From assembly GCA_012727895.1 (NCBI GenBank), contig JAAYGG010000003.1:1-50008 (forward strand): 50,008 bases of DNA. Reading direction: 5' to 3'. Both the position numbers and the translations under genes were made by a program. A model generated the notes under the pieces. It was not told the origin of the DNA. It made no database searches and was given only the letters and a program-made list of their open reading frames with translations. Source of the DNA: Bacillota bacterium (GTDB lineage: Bacteria > Bacillota > UBA4882 > UBA10575). Below are positions 35,549 through 43,259 of the stretch, in pieces (position 1 is the stretch's first letter; each line of letters starts with the position of its first letter).

Positions 35549-35905
35549 TTAATGCATCTCGCCACTGTAAGGAAATTGCGCCTGGTAATTGGTGAATTGA
35601 TCTTTGGTCTGCTGGAGAGACTGGCGGGTGGTGGAAGTCAGGTTGTACCACCCGTTTTTAAACATTAAGTTAAAAACATCCCGCGCCGCCTGGTGGGAGT
35701 CGTTAAGGATCCCCATGACCAGGTTATGGAGATCACGGTGACTCGCTTCCCGGGCAAAATCATTGTAATTGTCCGTCAGGTATTTCTCCATCGCCAAGAG
35801 ATCATTGGCGACATCCCTATCATTAAACTGCGGCCCTTTGACTTTCGGCACGCCGGTGGAGGGGTTCTTAATCGCTCCCGGTTGTTGTTGTCCCTGCTGA
35901 TTTAT
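35549..35905 (-). CDS. CotF-family spore coat protein, possible ATA start
   Basis: A coat-F domain protein: FNDRDVANDLLAMEKYLTDN, EASHRDLHNLVMGILNDSHQ and FNLMFKNGWYNL match the helical CotF family, which in clostridia forms coat components. The Gln/Gly/Pro-rich N-terminus (NQQGQQQPGAIKNPSTGVPK) resembles starts of relatives. In front of it GAAGGAGG is followed nine bases later by ATA, with no ATG, GTG or TTG in frame nearby, so ATA at 35905 may be the start (118 residues). GTG at 35851 is a standard but ribosome-site-poor alternative. It lies 26 nt after another coat-like gene, in one unit. Confidence 0.8.
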   Translation of the reverse strand: MNQQGQQQPGAIKNPSTGVPKVKGPQFNDRDVANDLLAMEKYLTDNYNDFAREASHRDLHNLVMGILNDSHQAARDVFNLMFKNGWYNLTSTTRQSLQQTKDQFTNYQAQFPYSGEMH

Positions 35906-35931
35906 CTTTCTTCGCCTCCTTCTTCCCTTCT

Positions 35932-36222
35932 CTACATCAAGGCCTTCTGCGGGTCCACTGCATCCAAAAGGCGCTGGTAATGCTGTTGATGCATACTCCC
36001 CAGCCTGTTGGCAAGGGCGGCTACCTCCTGGCTCTGGCAGATCCCCGCCAACTGGTGACACTTCTTCATCGCCAGCAGTTCCCAGGAGAGCGCATCTTTT
36101 AAGTAATGATGGTCTTTATCGGTGAGCACTGCCGGAGGCTCGCTCATCCGGCCGACTGTTTGCCCGCCCAAATGGGATTGCTCTTGCGCCTGCATCCCTT
36201 GGTCCATCTCTTGGTGGGCCAA
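35932..36222 (-). CDS. CotF-like small coat-associated protein
   Basis: A 96-residue, His/Gln/Met-rich protein with a helical hairpin: LTDKDHHYLKDALSWELLAM, then KKCHQLAGICQSQEVAALAN and QHYQRLLDAV. This resembles the short ferritin-like/CotF-related proteins often encoded next to CotF genes. Start is TTG at 36222 behind AAGGAGGTG; the ATG four codons further is too far. The stop (TAG) lies 26 nt before the next coat gene. Co-expression in the mother cell is likely, but no sporulation promoter was identified upstream. Confidence 0.65.
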   Translation of the reverse strand: MAHQEMDQGMQAQEQSHLGGQTVGRMSEPPAVLTDKDHHYLKDALSWELLAMKKCHQLAGICQSQEVAALANRLGSMHQQHYQRLLDAVDPQKALM

Positions 36223-36306
36223 AGTAACACCTCCTTTTCGCACTGGTCACTCGGTTCACTCAGTAACCGGGATTGCGGCTCGGGTTCCGGCCCAAGGCGT
36301 CCGGAT

Positions 36307-36662
36307 CTCGCCACTACTCGTTCACCGCTCGTCACCCATGCTTGAGCAATACCGCAGCATACCGCTAAATGCTGCTGTCGTTGAATACCTAAAGCCAGAC
36401 CCGAGGCCGGCGCTCCACCCCAGCGCGCCGGGGGGCGCCCTTGCCGGATTGCCGGCAGGCCAGCCCACAATCCCCACCAGCGGTGTTAGGAGCGAGCAGG
36501 GCAAGGCGCGAGGGAGGATGGAGCGCAGATAATACTCAATGTATATCGAGCACCGCCCGGACCGAGCAACGCAGCCATGCGACGCTAATAACGCCGCGTC
36601 TGCCGGCAATCCGGCAAATAGCCATCGTCACTCACCCACTCGCCACTCGTAACCCGTCGCTC
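36307..36662. repeat. Gene-free repeat region with an 18-bp inverted repeat
   Basis: The 603-nt gap between alaS and the coat genes has no supported gene. Degenerate direct repeats built on CTCGCCACTCGT/CTCGTCACCC occur at 36307-36337 and 36629-36662 and bracket a segment holding a perfect 18-bp inverted repeat (36441-36458 and 36600-36617, 141 nt apart, containing TTGCCGGATTGCCGG). This may be a decayed mobile or MITE-like element or a structured RNA. A 95-codon frame on the minus strand (36322-36609) has no ribosome site and low-complexity content. Confidence 0.55.
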
Positions 36663-36744
36663 TTGGAGCCATATCTAAGTATTCCCAGGCAACTCCCGAT
36701 GATACAAGGCTCTTTTTTCCAAGGTCCACGCCATTTCCGCACAT

Positions 36745-36776
36745 AAAAAGCGGTTCCCGTTACCTGGGAACCGCTT
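36745..36776 (-). terminator. Terminator of alaS
   Basis: An 11-bp stem AAGCGGTTCCC/GGGAACCGCTT with a short loop, followed on the minus strand by TTTTTA, 50 nt after the alaS stop codon. Confidence 0.9.
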
Positions 36777-36825
36777 ACCGGTACCATCCATTAATACTGG
36801 CTTAAGCCGGCCAAACCCGGGTTTC

Positions 36826-39450
36826 TTACCCCTCCAGGAGCTCCCGGATGAGCTTCTCCCCTGCGGCCAGGGCCTCATCGAGCTTCGCCGCGTCCTTCCC
36901 GCCGGCCTGGGCCAGATCCGGCCGCCCGCCGCCGCCACCGCCGGTAATCGCCGCCACCTTCTTCACCAGTTCACCGGCGTGAACCTTACCGGTCAAATCC
37001 GCAGTGACCCCCGCCACAAAATGGACCTTCCCGCCGCTGGCGGCGCCAAGCAACGCTACGCAGGAACCAAGCTTATCCTTGAAATAGTCGATATTCTCCC
37101 GGAGCAGTTCCATCCCGGACCCGTCGCAACGGGCAACCACATAACGATAGTCCCCGGCTTCCCGGACCCGGGTCGCCAGAATTTCCTCCCTCGCGACACA
37201 AGCCTGCTTGCGGGCCTCTTCTTCCTTGGCCCGGGTTAACCTGGCCTGTTCCGCCAGGAGCTCCTCAATCCTGCTGACCAGTTTCTCCGGTTCCACTTTC
37301 AGCAGGGCCGCCGCTTCCTGCAGGGTCTCCCTTTCCCCGGCCGCCCGGCGCAGTGCGGGTACCCCGGCCACCGCCTCGATTCTCCGCACCCCCGTGGCCA
37401 CGCTCCCCTCGCTCAAAATCCGGAAGCAGAAGATCTCCGCGGTATTCCGCACATGGGTACCGCCGCAGAGTTCCAGGCTGACCCCGCCGACCTGGACAGC
37501 CCTGACTTTTTCCTCATATTTTTCACCGAAGAAGGCCAGCGCACCCCGGTCCACAGCACACTGGTAACCGGTGACCTCGGTCCAAACCGGCAGGCCGCTG
37601 GTGATCAATTGGTTGACCCCCTCTTCCACCCGCCGGAGTTCTTCGGCGGTGAGGCGCTGGTAATGGGTGAAGTCAAACCGGAGGCGGTCCGGCGCCACCA
37701 GCGAACCGGCCTGGTGGACATGGTCGCCCAGTTCTTTCCGGAGGACCGCCTGTAAAAGGTGGGTGGCGGTATGGTGGGCGGCGGTCATCCGGCGCCTATC
37801 TGCCGCCACCTCCAGGATATAAACAGGTTCATCCATGGGAAACGGCTTTTCCTTGGGGACAAAATGGGCCAAATGGTGCTGTTCCCACCTGGTATCGACC
37901 ACCGGGAACTCCTCCCCGGCAACCCGGATCACCCCGGTATCACCCACCTGGCCGCCGCCTTCCGGGTAGAAGGGCGTCCGGTCAAAAACCAGCAGGTAAT
38001 GCTTGTCGTCTTCTCCCACCACACAGAGGCGGGAGGCTGAACGCAGGTAACCATACCCGGTAAACTGCGAATGGGGCAGGGAGGCAATGGTCTTCCACTT
38101 GTAATCCTTGTCCTCCCGGGCAAATTTCCCACTTTTCCGGGCCCGCTCCCGTTGCTCCTCCATCAGGCGGTTAAACCCCTCGACCTCGACGGTCAGCCCC
38201 TCTTCGGCGGCGAGCAATTGGGTAAGGTCCAGCGGGAAACCGTAGGTATCGAAGAGACGGAAGGCATCCGCACCGGAGATGGAGTTCCCCTTATTCGCCT
38301 TTGCCTCCTTGGCCAACGCGGCAAAGATCTCCAGCCCTTTATCGAGGGTCCGCAGGAAGGCTTCTTCCTCGGCCAGGATCACCCGGCAACAGTGTTTCTC
38401 CCGTTGCCGCAATTCCGGGTAGGCGTCGCCCATCACTTCCACCACCACCGGCACCAACCGGTGGAGGAACGGCTCTTGCACCCCCAGGGTCCGGGCGTAA
38501 CGGGACGCCCGCCGCAAGATCCGGCGGAGGACATAGCCCCGTCCTTCATTGGCCGGCAGGACGCCGTCGCTGATGGCAAAGGTCAATGCCCGGATATGGT
38601 CGGCAATCACCCGCATGGCCACCTGGTGCTGGGGATCCGTCTCCCGGGCCCCGGTATATTCCGTAATCCGCTCCAGGATTGGCAGGAAAAGGTCGGTATC
38701 ATAGTTTGAACCTTTCCCCTGCAAGACCGCGACAATTCTCTCAAAGCCCATCCCGGTATCCACATGCTTGGCGGGCAACTCCTCCAGGGTGCCGTCGGCC
38801 TTCCGGTTATACTGGATAAAGACCAGGTTCCAAAGTTCAATATAGCGCCCGCAGTCCCCGTTGACCGCGCAGGTATGGCCGGGCACGTCGCCCTTGTCGC
38901 AATGCTCCGGCCCCAGGTCATAATGGATCTCCGTACAGGGGCCGCACGGACCGGTATCGCCCATCTCCCAGAAATTATCCTCGTCCCCGAAGAACAAGAC
39001 CCGTTCGGCGGGGATACCGGTGACTTCCGGCCAGAGGGCCGCTGCTTCCTGGTCGCTATGATGCACTGTGGCGTAGAGTTTCTCCGGCGGCAGGCCCCAG
39101 ACCTTGGTCAACAACTCCCAAGCCCAGGCGATGGCCTCCCGTTTATAATAATCACCGAAGGACCAGTTCCCCAACATCTCAAAGAAGGTATGGTGATAAG
39201 TATCCCACCCCACTTCCTCCAGGTCGTTATGTTTCCCGCTGACCCGGATAACCTTTTGGGAGTTGACCGCCCGGCTGTAAGGCCGGGTCCCCGTACCCAA
39301 AAAAACATCTTTAAACTGGTTCATCCCGGCATTCGTAAAAAGCAGGGTTGGGTCATTCTCCGGTAGCAAGGAGGCGCTGGGGACAAACGTATGCCCTCTG
39401 GCGGTAAAGAAATCTATAAATTCTTGACGAATCTGGTTGGCGGTTTTCAC
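36826..39450 (-). CDS. alaS: Alanyl-tRNA synthetase
   Basis: Charges tRNA-Ala and edits mis-acylated Ser/Gly. The 874-residue protein has the class-II catalytic domain (EFIDFFTARGHTFVPSASLL, FTNAGMNQFKDVFLG), the editing domain zinc/active-site motif HHTATHLLQAVL with CGGTHVRNT further on, and the C-Ala domain with a Gly-rich GGGGGGRPDLAQAGG near the end. Start is GTG at 39450 behind AGGAGGGATTCC. It has its own SigA promoter and terminator, so it is monocistronic. No T-box antiterminator was recognised in the 100-nt leader. Confidence 0.98.
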   Translation of the reverse strand: MKTANQIRQEFIDFFTARGHTFVPSASLLPENDPTLLFTNAGMNQFKDVFLGTGTRPYSRAVNSQKVIRVSGKHNDLEEVGWDTYHHTFFEMLGNWSFGDYYKREAIAWAWELLTKVWGLPPEKLYATVHHSDQEAAALWPEVTGIPAERVLFFGDEDNFWEMGDTGPCGPCTEIHYDLGPEHCDKGDVPGHTCAVNGDCGRYIELWNLVFIQYNRKADGTLEELPAKHVDTGMGFERIVAVLQGKGSNYDTDLFLPILERITEYTGARETDPQHQVAMRVIADHIRALTFAISDGVLPANEGRGYVLRRILRRASRYARTLGVQEPFLHRLVPVVVEVMGDAYPELRQREKHCCRVILAEEEAFLRTLDKGLEIFAALAKEAKANKGNSISGADAFRLFDTYGFPLDLTQLLAAEEGLTVEVEGFNRLMEEQRERARKSGKFAREDKDYKWKTIASLPHSQFTGYGYLRSASRLCVVGEDDKHYLLVFDRTPFYPEGGGQVGDTGVIRVAGEEFPVVDTRWEQHHLAHFVPKEKPFPMDEPVYILEVAADRRRMTAAHHTATHLLQAVLRKELGDHVHQAGSLVAPDRLRFDFTHYQRLTAEELRRVEEGVNQLITSGLPVWTEVTGYQCAVDRGALAFFGEKYEEKVRAVQVGGVSLELCGGTHVRNTAEIFCFRILSEGSVATGVRRIEAVAGVPALRRAAGERETLQEAAALLKVEPEKLVSRIEELLAEQARLTRAKEEEARKQACVAREEILATRVREAGDYRYVVARCDGSGMELLRENIDYFKDKLGSCVALLGAASGGKVHFVAGVTADLTGKVHAGELVKKVAAITGGGGGGRPDLAQAGGKDAAKLDEALAAGEKLIRELLEG

Positions 39451-39548
39451 AGGAATCCCTCCTAAAAAAATGACTCTTTGCAGTTTTCCATAACTATCTA
39501 TAGCTGATTATAGCTTTGCCCCATCAATCCATTTTTCTCTTCCCTACT

Positions 39549-39577
39549 ATTCTACAGGAAACCGGCCTCCCCTGCAA
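39549..39577 (-). promoter_or_regulatory. SigA-type promoter of alaS
   Basis: TTGCAG (39572-39577) and TAGAAT (39549-39554) lie 17 nt apart on the minus strand. The leader of about 90 nt includes CTATA-N6-TATAG, a small dyad. The remaining gap up to the plus-strand acetyltransferase gene shows nothing else of note. Confidence 0.65.
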
Positions 39578-39761
39578 GAAAAGGCGCGGGAAAATCGCCT
39601 TGCCCGGGCGCCCGGCGCCTAATCTCCCAGCGGCCCGGCACAGCCTGGTAATGAAAAATAACCTTTAAATAGCTTTGGACAGCAGGAAAAAGGCGGCCGG
39701 TAACGAATATTTAACGGTGCTTTTTATCATAAGAACCTTTATCCTAAAGGAGGCGGTGGCC

Positions 39762-40934
39762 TTGGCCCTCAGCCTGGCAAGAAAGCGAAGCGCACGTACG
39801 CGCCAAGATCCGGCGGTAACGGTGACCCGGGTTTGTACCCGCCGTGACTGGAGAACCTTTATTAATCTCCCCTGGAAACTGTATAAAGATGACCCCAACT
39901 GGGTCCCGCCCCTGAAAGCCGATATGTGGGATACGGTCAACCCCGCGAAGAACCCCCTGATGAAGCTGGGCCCGTACCGTTATTTCCTGGCCTGGAAGAA
40001 CGGGAAACCGGTTGGGAGGATCGGCTCGGGGATCGATGAAAAACTCAACCGGGAAAAGAACAAAAGCGAGGGCTATATCACCCTCTTTGAATCAATCAAC
40101 GACTACGAAGTGGCAAAGGCCCTCTTCGATGCGGCTTTATCCTGGTTAAAGGAACGGGGGATAACGACCGTCACCGGGCCCCAGTCACCATCGAACGGCG
40201 ACGACTACCGGGGTCTCCTCATTAAGGGTTTTGACAGCCCTCCGATCCTGCTCAACTCCTACAACCCCCCGTACTACGCGGAGTTCTTTGACCGGTACGG
40301 GTGGGAAAAACACTTCGACCGCCTGGCTTTCTACTACGACTTGCGCAAACCGGTGACCGCCCGCTTCGAGCGGAGCGTGGAACTCTTGATGAAACGTTAC
40401 AAATATACGGTGCGCCCGATGAATATCAAAAAAATCCGGGAGGAACTGGTCGGCCTCCAAAAACTGGTCGCCCGCGCGATGCCGGAGGAGTGGCCGGATA
40501 TGGTCCCGCCCAGCGTTGAAGAGCTGGAGGATGAGGCCAACAAGCTCCTTCCCGTGGCCGACCCGGACTTGGCCCTCATCGCCGAGAACGAAAAGGGAGA
40601 ACCGGTCGGGCTGGCCTTGGCCCTTCCCGACTACAACCAGGTCCTGAAGAAAATGAACGGGCGGCTCCTGCCCATCGGTTTCATAAAGTTCCTCTGGTAC
40701 AAGCGGAAGATCACCGGCGGGCGGATGTTCGCGTTAATGGTCGACCCCGACTACAGAAACAAAGGGGTCTCCGCCGCCATGTACCTCTATGCCTTCCGGG
40801 CGGGTCTCAAAAAAGGTTATACCTACGGCGACGGCTCCACCATCCACGAGTTCAACATCAGGATGCGCCGGGAAGCCGAACGGGCCGGCGGTGAACTCTA
40901 CCGGATCTTCCGCATCTACCGGATCGACCTGTAA
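39762..40934 (+). CDS. GNAT-like acyltransferase family protein
   Basis: A 390-residue protein. The C-terminal part (TGGRMFALMVDPDYRNKGVSAA) reads like the acetyl-CoA-binding motif of GNAT enzymes, with R-N-K-G-V in place of the usual Q/R-x-x-G-x-G/A. The N-terminal part (FINLPWKLYKDDPNWVPPLK) and ITTVTGPQSPSNGDDYRGLL are typical of a large uncharacterised family found widely in bacteria. The substrate is unknown. The start is TTG at 39762, eight bases after AAAGGAGG; an upstream ATG frame lacks a ribosome site. It is an isolated plus-strand gene convergent with mgtE. Confidence 0.72.
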   Translation: MALSLARKRSARTRQDPAVTVTRVCTRRDWRTFINLPWKLYKDDPNWVPPLKADMWDTVNPAKNPLMKLGPYRYFLAWKNGKPVGRIGSGIDEKLNREKNKSEGYITLFESINDYEVAKALFDAALSWLKERGITTVTGPQSPSNGDDYRGLLIKGFDSPPILLNSYNPPYYAEFFDRYGWEKHFDRLAFYYDLRKPVTARFERSVELLMKRYKYTVRPMNIKKIREELVGLQKLVARAMPEEWPDMVPPSVEELEDEANKLLPVADPDLALIAENEKGEPVGLALALPDYNQVLKKMNGRLLPIGFIKFLWYKRKITGGRMFALMVDPDYRNKGVSAAMYLYAFRAGLKKGYTYGDGSTIHEFNIRMRREAERAGGELYRIFRIYRIDL

Positions 40935-40953
40935 ATTCCGGCGCCGTCCCCGC

Positions 40954-42285
40954 CTAAAACAGGCTCAAAAATATCTGGGCGATTGTAAAATAGGTCAGCA
41001 GCCCGAGAGCATCCATGATAGTGGTGATCAAAGGGCTGCTGGCCACCGCCGGATCCAACCGCAACTTGGTGAGGATAAAGGGCAGGACAACCCCGACCAG
41101 ATTGGCAATGATCACAATCGCCAGCATGGTCAGGCCGATGATCACCCCGATGAGCGCTCCTCCCCGGAAGACTCCCAGAAGCCAGCCGGCTGTCCCCAAG
41201 GTGAGCCCCAAAAGCGTCCCCACCAGCAGTTCCTTGCAAAAAGTCTTGAACCATTTTCCCGGTTTGATATCTTCAGTCACCAGGGCCCGCACCACCAATG
41301 TTGCCGCTTGGGAACCGGTATTTCCCCCGGTATCGATTAATAGCGGGATGAAAAAGGCCAGTATCATCGCGGCGTTGAGGGTTTCCTCAAAAACGGCAAT
41401 GATCCCTGAAGAGATGAGGTTGATGAAGACCAATGCCAGAAGCCAACCGACTCGCTTCGTATACAAGGTCAAAACCCCGGCACTCTTGTAGCTCGTTCTC
41501 AGCGGCGTGACGGAACCGGTCTTGTGAATATCCTCTGTCGCCTCTTCCTTGGCAATGGCGATGACATCGTCAACAGTAATAACACCAACCAGCCGGTCTT
41601 CCTTATCCACCACCGGCAAGACCAGCAGGCTGTATTTTTCAAAGAGCCGGGCCACTTCTTCCTGGTCCAGATCCTCCGGGACCTTCACTACTTTTCTGTG
41701 CATAATCTGACCCACCCGGGTCTCCAGGGGCGCCACCACCAGTTCCCGGAGGCTGATCACACCCACCAGCTTTTTATCGCGTGTTACTACATAAATATAG
41801 TAGGCGTTCTCGGCGGAAGGCGCCACTTTCCGCAGGTAGGCAAGGGTCCCGCCGACGGTCAGGTTTTCCGGGATAGCCACAAATTCGGTGGCCATCAGCC
41901 CGCCGGAGGTATCCTCCTCGTAGGCCATGAGTTCTTTTAATTCTTCGCCGGCTTCTTTCATCAGCGTCAGGAGTTTTGCTGCTCTTTCCTTGGGGAGTTC
42001 CGCCAGGATATCCACGGCTTCGTCGGAGTACATCTCTTTCAGGATCTCCGCTGCCGTCCCCACCGGCAACCGCTCCAAAACAGCGGCGGCCTCCGGCACT
42101 TCCATCTCTTGCATGATGATGGCGGACTGTTCATGGGGGATAAGGAGGAAAAACCTTTCCTGCTCCTCCAGGGAAAATTCGTGCAACGAATCGACCAGAT
42201 CTGCGGGATGCAATTCCTTCACAAGCTCCAGGAGTTGCTGAACCCTGCCTTCCCGAAAAAGAGAATAGAGAATGGGCTGAACCAC
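40954..42285 (-). CDS. mgtE: Magnesium transporter MgtE
   Basis: Dimeric Mg2+ channel gated by cytoplasmic Mg2+. The 443-residue protein has the superhelical N domain (LHPADLVDSLHEFSLEEQER...), two CBS domains (AYYIYVVTRDKKLVGVISLR; LLVLPVVDKEDRLVGVITVD) and five C-terminal membrane helices with the pore segment PLLIDTGGNTGSQAATLVVR. The start is GTG at 42285 after GGAGGAGG. The 238-nt leader with its own strong promoter carries two terminator-like hairpins, so expression is probably controlled by attenuation. Confidence 0.95.
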   Translation of the reverse strand: MVQPILYSLFREGRVQQLLELVKELHPADLVDSLHEFSLEEQERFFLLIPHEQSAIIMQEMEVPEAAAVLERLPVGTAAEILKEMYSDEAVDILAELPKERAAKLLTLMKEAGEELKELMAYEEDTSGGLMATEFVAIPENLTVGGTLAYLRKVAPSAENAYYIYVVTRDKKLVGVISLRELVVAPLETRVGQIMHRKVVKVPEDLDQEEVARLFEKYSLLVLPVVDKEDRLVGVITVDDVIAIAKEEATEDIHKTGSVTPLRTSYKSAGVLTLYTKRVGWLLALVFINLISSGIIAVFEETLNAAMILAFFIPLLIDTGGNTGSQAATLVVRALVTEDIKPGKWFKTFCKELLVGTLLGLTLGTAGWLLGVFRGGALIGVIIGLTMLAIVIIANLVGVVLPFILTKLRLDPAVASSPLITTIMDALGLLTYFTIAQIFLSLF

Positions 42286-42314
42286 TTTCCTCCTCCTTTC
42301 CCGGGTAAGGCAGG

Positions 42315-42335
42315 AAAAATGCCCCGGCAGGGGCA
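42315..42335 (-). terminator. Leader terminator proximal to mgtE
   Basis: Six-bp GC-rich stem TGCCCC/GGGGCA with a 4-nt loop, followed by TTTTT on the minus strand, ending 30 nt upstream of the mgtE start codon. Confidence 0.7.
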
Positions 42336-42368
42336 GGAAATCTGGGGGATCCCTCAATTCTCAGGGCG

Positions 42369-42397
42369 AAAAACCCCGGGGAGAAAAACCCTCCCGG
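42369..42397 (-). terminator. Leader terminator distal to mgtE
   Basis: CCGGGAG pairs with CTCCCCGG (one bulged base) around a T-rich loop and is followed by TTTTTC on the minus strand. Confidence 0.55.
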
Positions 42398-42432
42398 AGC
42401 AAGATTCCGGCCTCACCCGTATGGTGGTTTCT

Positions 42433-42458
42433 GCGGGGAAGACCCCGCGCTTTTTTTC
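42433..42458 (+). terminator. Plus-strand terminator shape inside the mgtE leader
   Basis: Read on the plus strand, GCGGGG-AAGA-CCCCGC is followed by a run of seven T. No plus-strand gene ends nearby, so it may end read-through from the acetyltransferase region or simply be the reverse of a leader hairpin with an A-rich flank. Confidence 0.35.
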
Positions 42459-42529
42459 TTCCAGTCGTTGCCAACTAGGGCCAGAATCCATCTTCTTCAC
42501 CCCTTGGTTGATCATTTCTTCCCTAGTTT

Positions 42530-42558
42530 AGTTTAATTTTTTTAGCCCTCCCTGTCAA
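42530..42558 (-). promoter_or_regulatory. SigA-type promoter of mgtE
   Basis: A perfect TTGACA (42553-42558) and TAAACT (42530-42535) are 17 nt apart on the minus strand. The predicted start is near 42523, giving a 5' leader of about 238 nt. Confidence 0.72.
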
Positions 42559-42580
42559 TTGGCGCCATTAATTTTTACAG

Positions 42581-42624
42581 AAAAAAAATACCCGGGTCGC
42601 AGGGCGTATACGTACGCCACCCGG
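42581..42624 (-). terminator. Terminator of the Gre-type gene
   Basis: A two-tier hairpin (CCGGGT/ACCCGG with inner GGCGTA/TACGCC) is followed on the minus strand by an unbroken run of eight T. It lies about 20 nt after the gre stop and just before the mgtE promoter, separating the two units. Confidence 0.85.
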
Positions 42625-42645
42625 CCTGCGCCTGGGCGTTTATCC

Positions 42646-43095
42646 TCAGTACTCAGGGGAGAAAGAAATCTCTTTGATCCGGTAACGGAAAGTCCCGGCC
42701 GGTGCAGCCACCGTAACCTCCTCCCCCGGCCTTCGCAGAATTAATGCCCTTCCGGCCGGCGACAGGCAGGTAACATCCTCAATCCGGTTCTCCCCCTGAT
42801 ATGGCAGGACAATCCGGAATTTAAAACAATCCCCGCCCGCCAAATCCTCCACATCCACTTCACTGCCGATTACCACCAAAGGAAACCCCTTCCCGGCCTC
42901 TCCTGGGGCAAGGGTTTTCAGCGCCTTTTCCAATCCACGCAAGTATTTATCGAAAAAGTCCTCAAATTCATCGCATTCTACCGAATCCTCGGGAAAACAC
43001 TGGTCGATAATCCGGTCCCGGTCTTTCTCCATCATTGCCAGGTGTTCCTTTAATTTGGCGATCTGTTCCTCCGCGGCATTAACCTCTCTATCCAT
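42646..43095 (-). CDS. GreA/GreB-type transcription elongation factor
   Basis: A 149-residue protein with an N-terminal coiled coil (AAEEQIAKLKEHLAMMEKDR) rich in acidic residues (FPEDSVECDEFEDFFDKY) and a C-terminal FKBP-like domain typical of Gre factors (VVIGSEVDVEDLAGGDCFKF, EDVTCLSPAGRALILRRPGEEVTV). Gre proteins enter the RNA polymerase secondary channel to rescue backtracked complexes. Whether the tip acidic pair needed for cleavage is conserved is unclear by eye, so it may be a Gre-like regulator. ATG at 43095 follows GGAGAGGTG. Its leader contains a terminator-like hairpin. Confidence 0.8.
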   Translation of the reverse strand: MDREVNAAEEQIAKLKEHLAMMEKDRDRIIDQCFPEDSVECDEFEDFFDKYLRGLEKALKTLAPGEAGKGFPLVVIGSEVDVEDLAGGDCFKFRIVLPYQGENRIEDVTCLSPAGRALILRRPGEEVTVAAPAGTFRYRIKEISFSPEY

Positions 43096-43143
43096 TTTCA
43101 CCTCTCCTTCTGTCCATTTAATGGTAAAGTCCCAAAAATATAT

Positions 43144-43182
43144 GTGAGGCATTTTGCCCCCCAAAGGAACAAAATGCCTCAC
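43144..43182 (-). terminator. Long hairpin in the gre leader / after tlyA
   Basis: A perfect 13-bp stem (GTGAGGCATTTTG at 43144-43156, CAAAATGCCTCAC at 43170-43182) with a 13-nt loop is followed on the minus strand by ATATATTTTT. It lies downstream of tlyA and also downstream of a likely gre promoter, so it may end the tlyA transcript and also attenuate gre. Confidence 0.75.
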
Positions 43183-43193
43183 CTTACATTTAT

Positions 43194-43222
43194 ATTAAAC
43201 CATAAAAGACAATGATTGTCAA
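43194..43222 (-). promoter_or_regulatory. Likely gre promoter with a Fur-like dyad over the -35
   Basis: TTGACA (43217-43222) and TTTAAT (43194-43199) are 17 nt apart on the minus strand. The -35 overlaps the perfect dyad GACAAT-G-ATTGTC (43208-43220), whose 6-1-6 form resembles Fur-family boxes. The -10 has a weak second position, so the promoter is only likely. Confidence 0.5.
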
Positions 43223-43259
43223 TGGTGTATGATATTACCATTATATAGTAAGGTTTTAA

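Larger units (their letters stand above)
42286..42523 (-). promoter_or_regulatory. Structured mgtE leader with tandem terminator hairpins
   Basis: In transcript order this leader holds: a 7-bp hairpin capped by a GCAA tetraloop (CTAGTTG-GCAA-CGACTGG, about 42458-42477); a run of A; GCGGGG-TCTT-CCCCGC (42433-42448); a CCGGGAG/CTCCCCGG hairpin followed by TTTTT (42369-42397); and TGCCCC-TGCC-GGGGCA followed by TTTTT (42315-42335), 30 nt before the GTG. Two intrinsic-terminator shapes before a Mg2+ transporter suggest an attenuator or riboswitch. It does not match the M-box consensus as I know it. Confidence 0.6.

Noticed and set aside
36322-36609. Minus-strand open frame of 95 codons in the repeat region
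   Set aside because: No ribosome site, low-complexity composition, and it spans most of the inverted-repeat element; better explained as non-coding.
36241-36720. tRNA or rRNA fragment in the gene-free region
   Set aside because: No cloverleaf with T-loop GTTCGA-type motif and CCA end was found, and no rRNA core motifs were recognised.
39451-39548. T-box leader before alaS
   Set aside because: The leader is too short and lacks the T-box sequence and an antiterminator/terminator pair.
42286-42523. M-box (ykoK) riboswitch before mgtE
   Set aside because: The conserved M-box segments (GGTGAGGCTCCT, GCCACTGCCC, GAAACGTC) are not found in order; only an isolated GGTGAGGC occurs.
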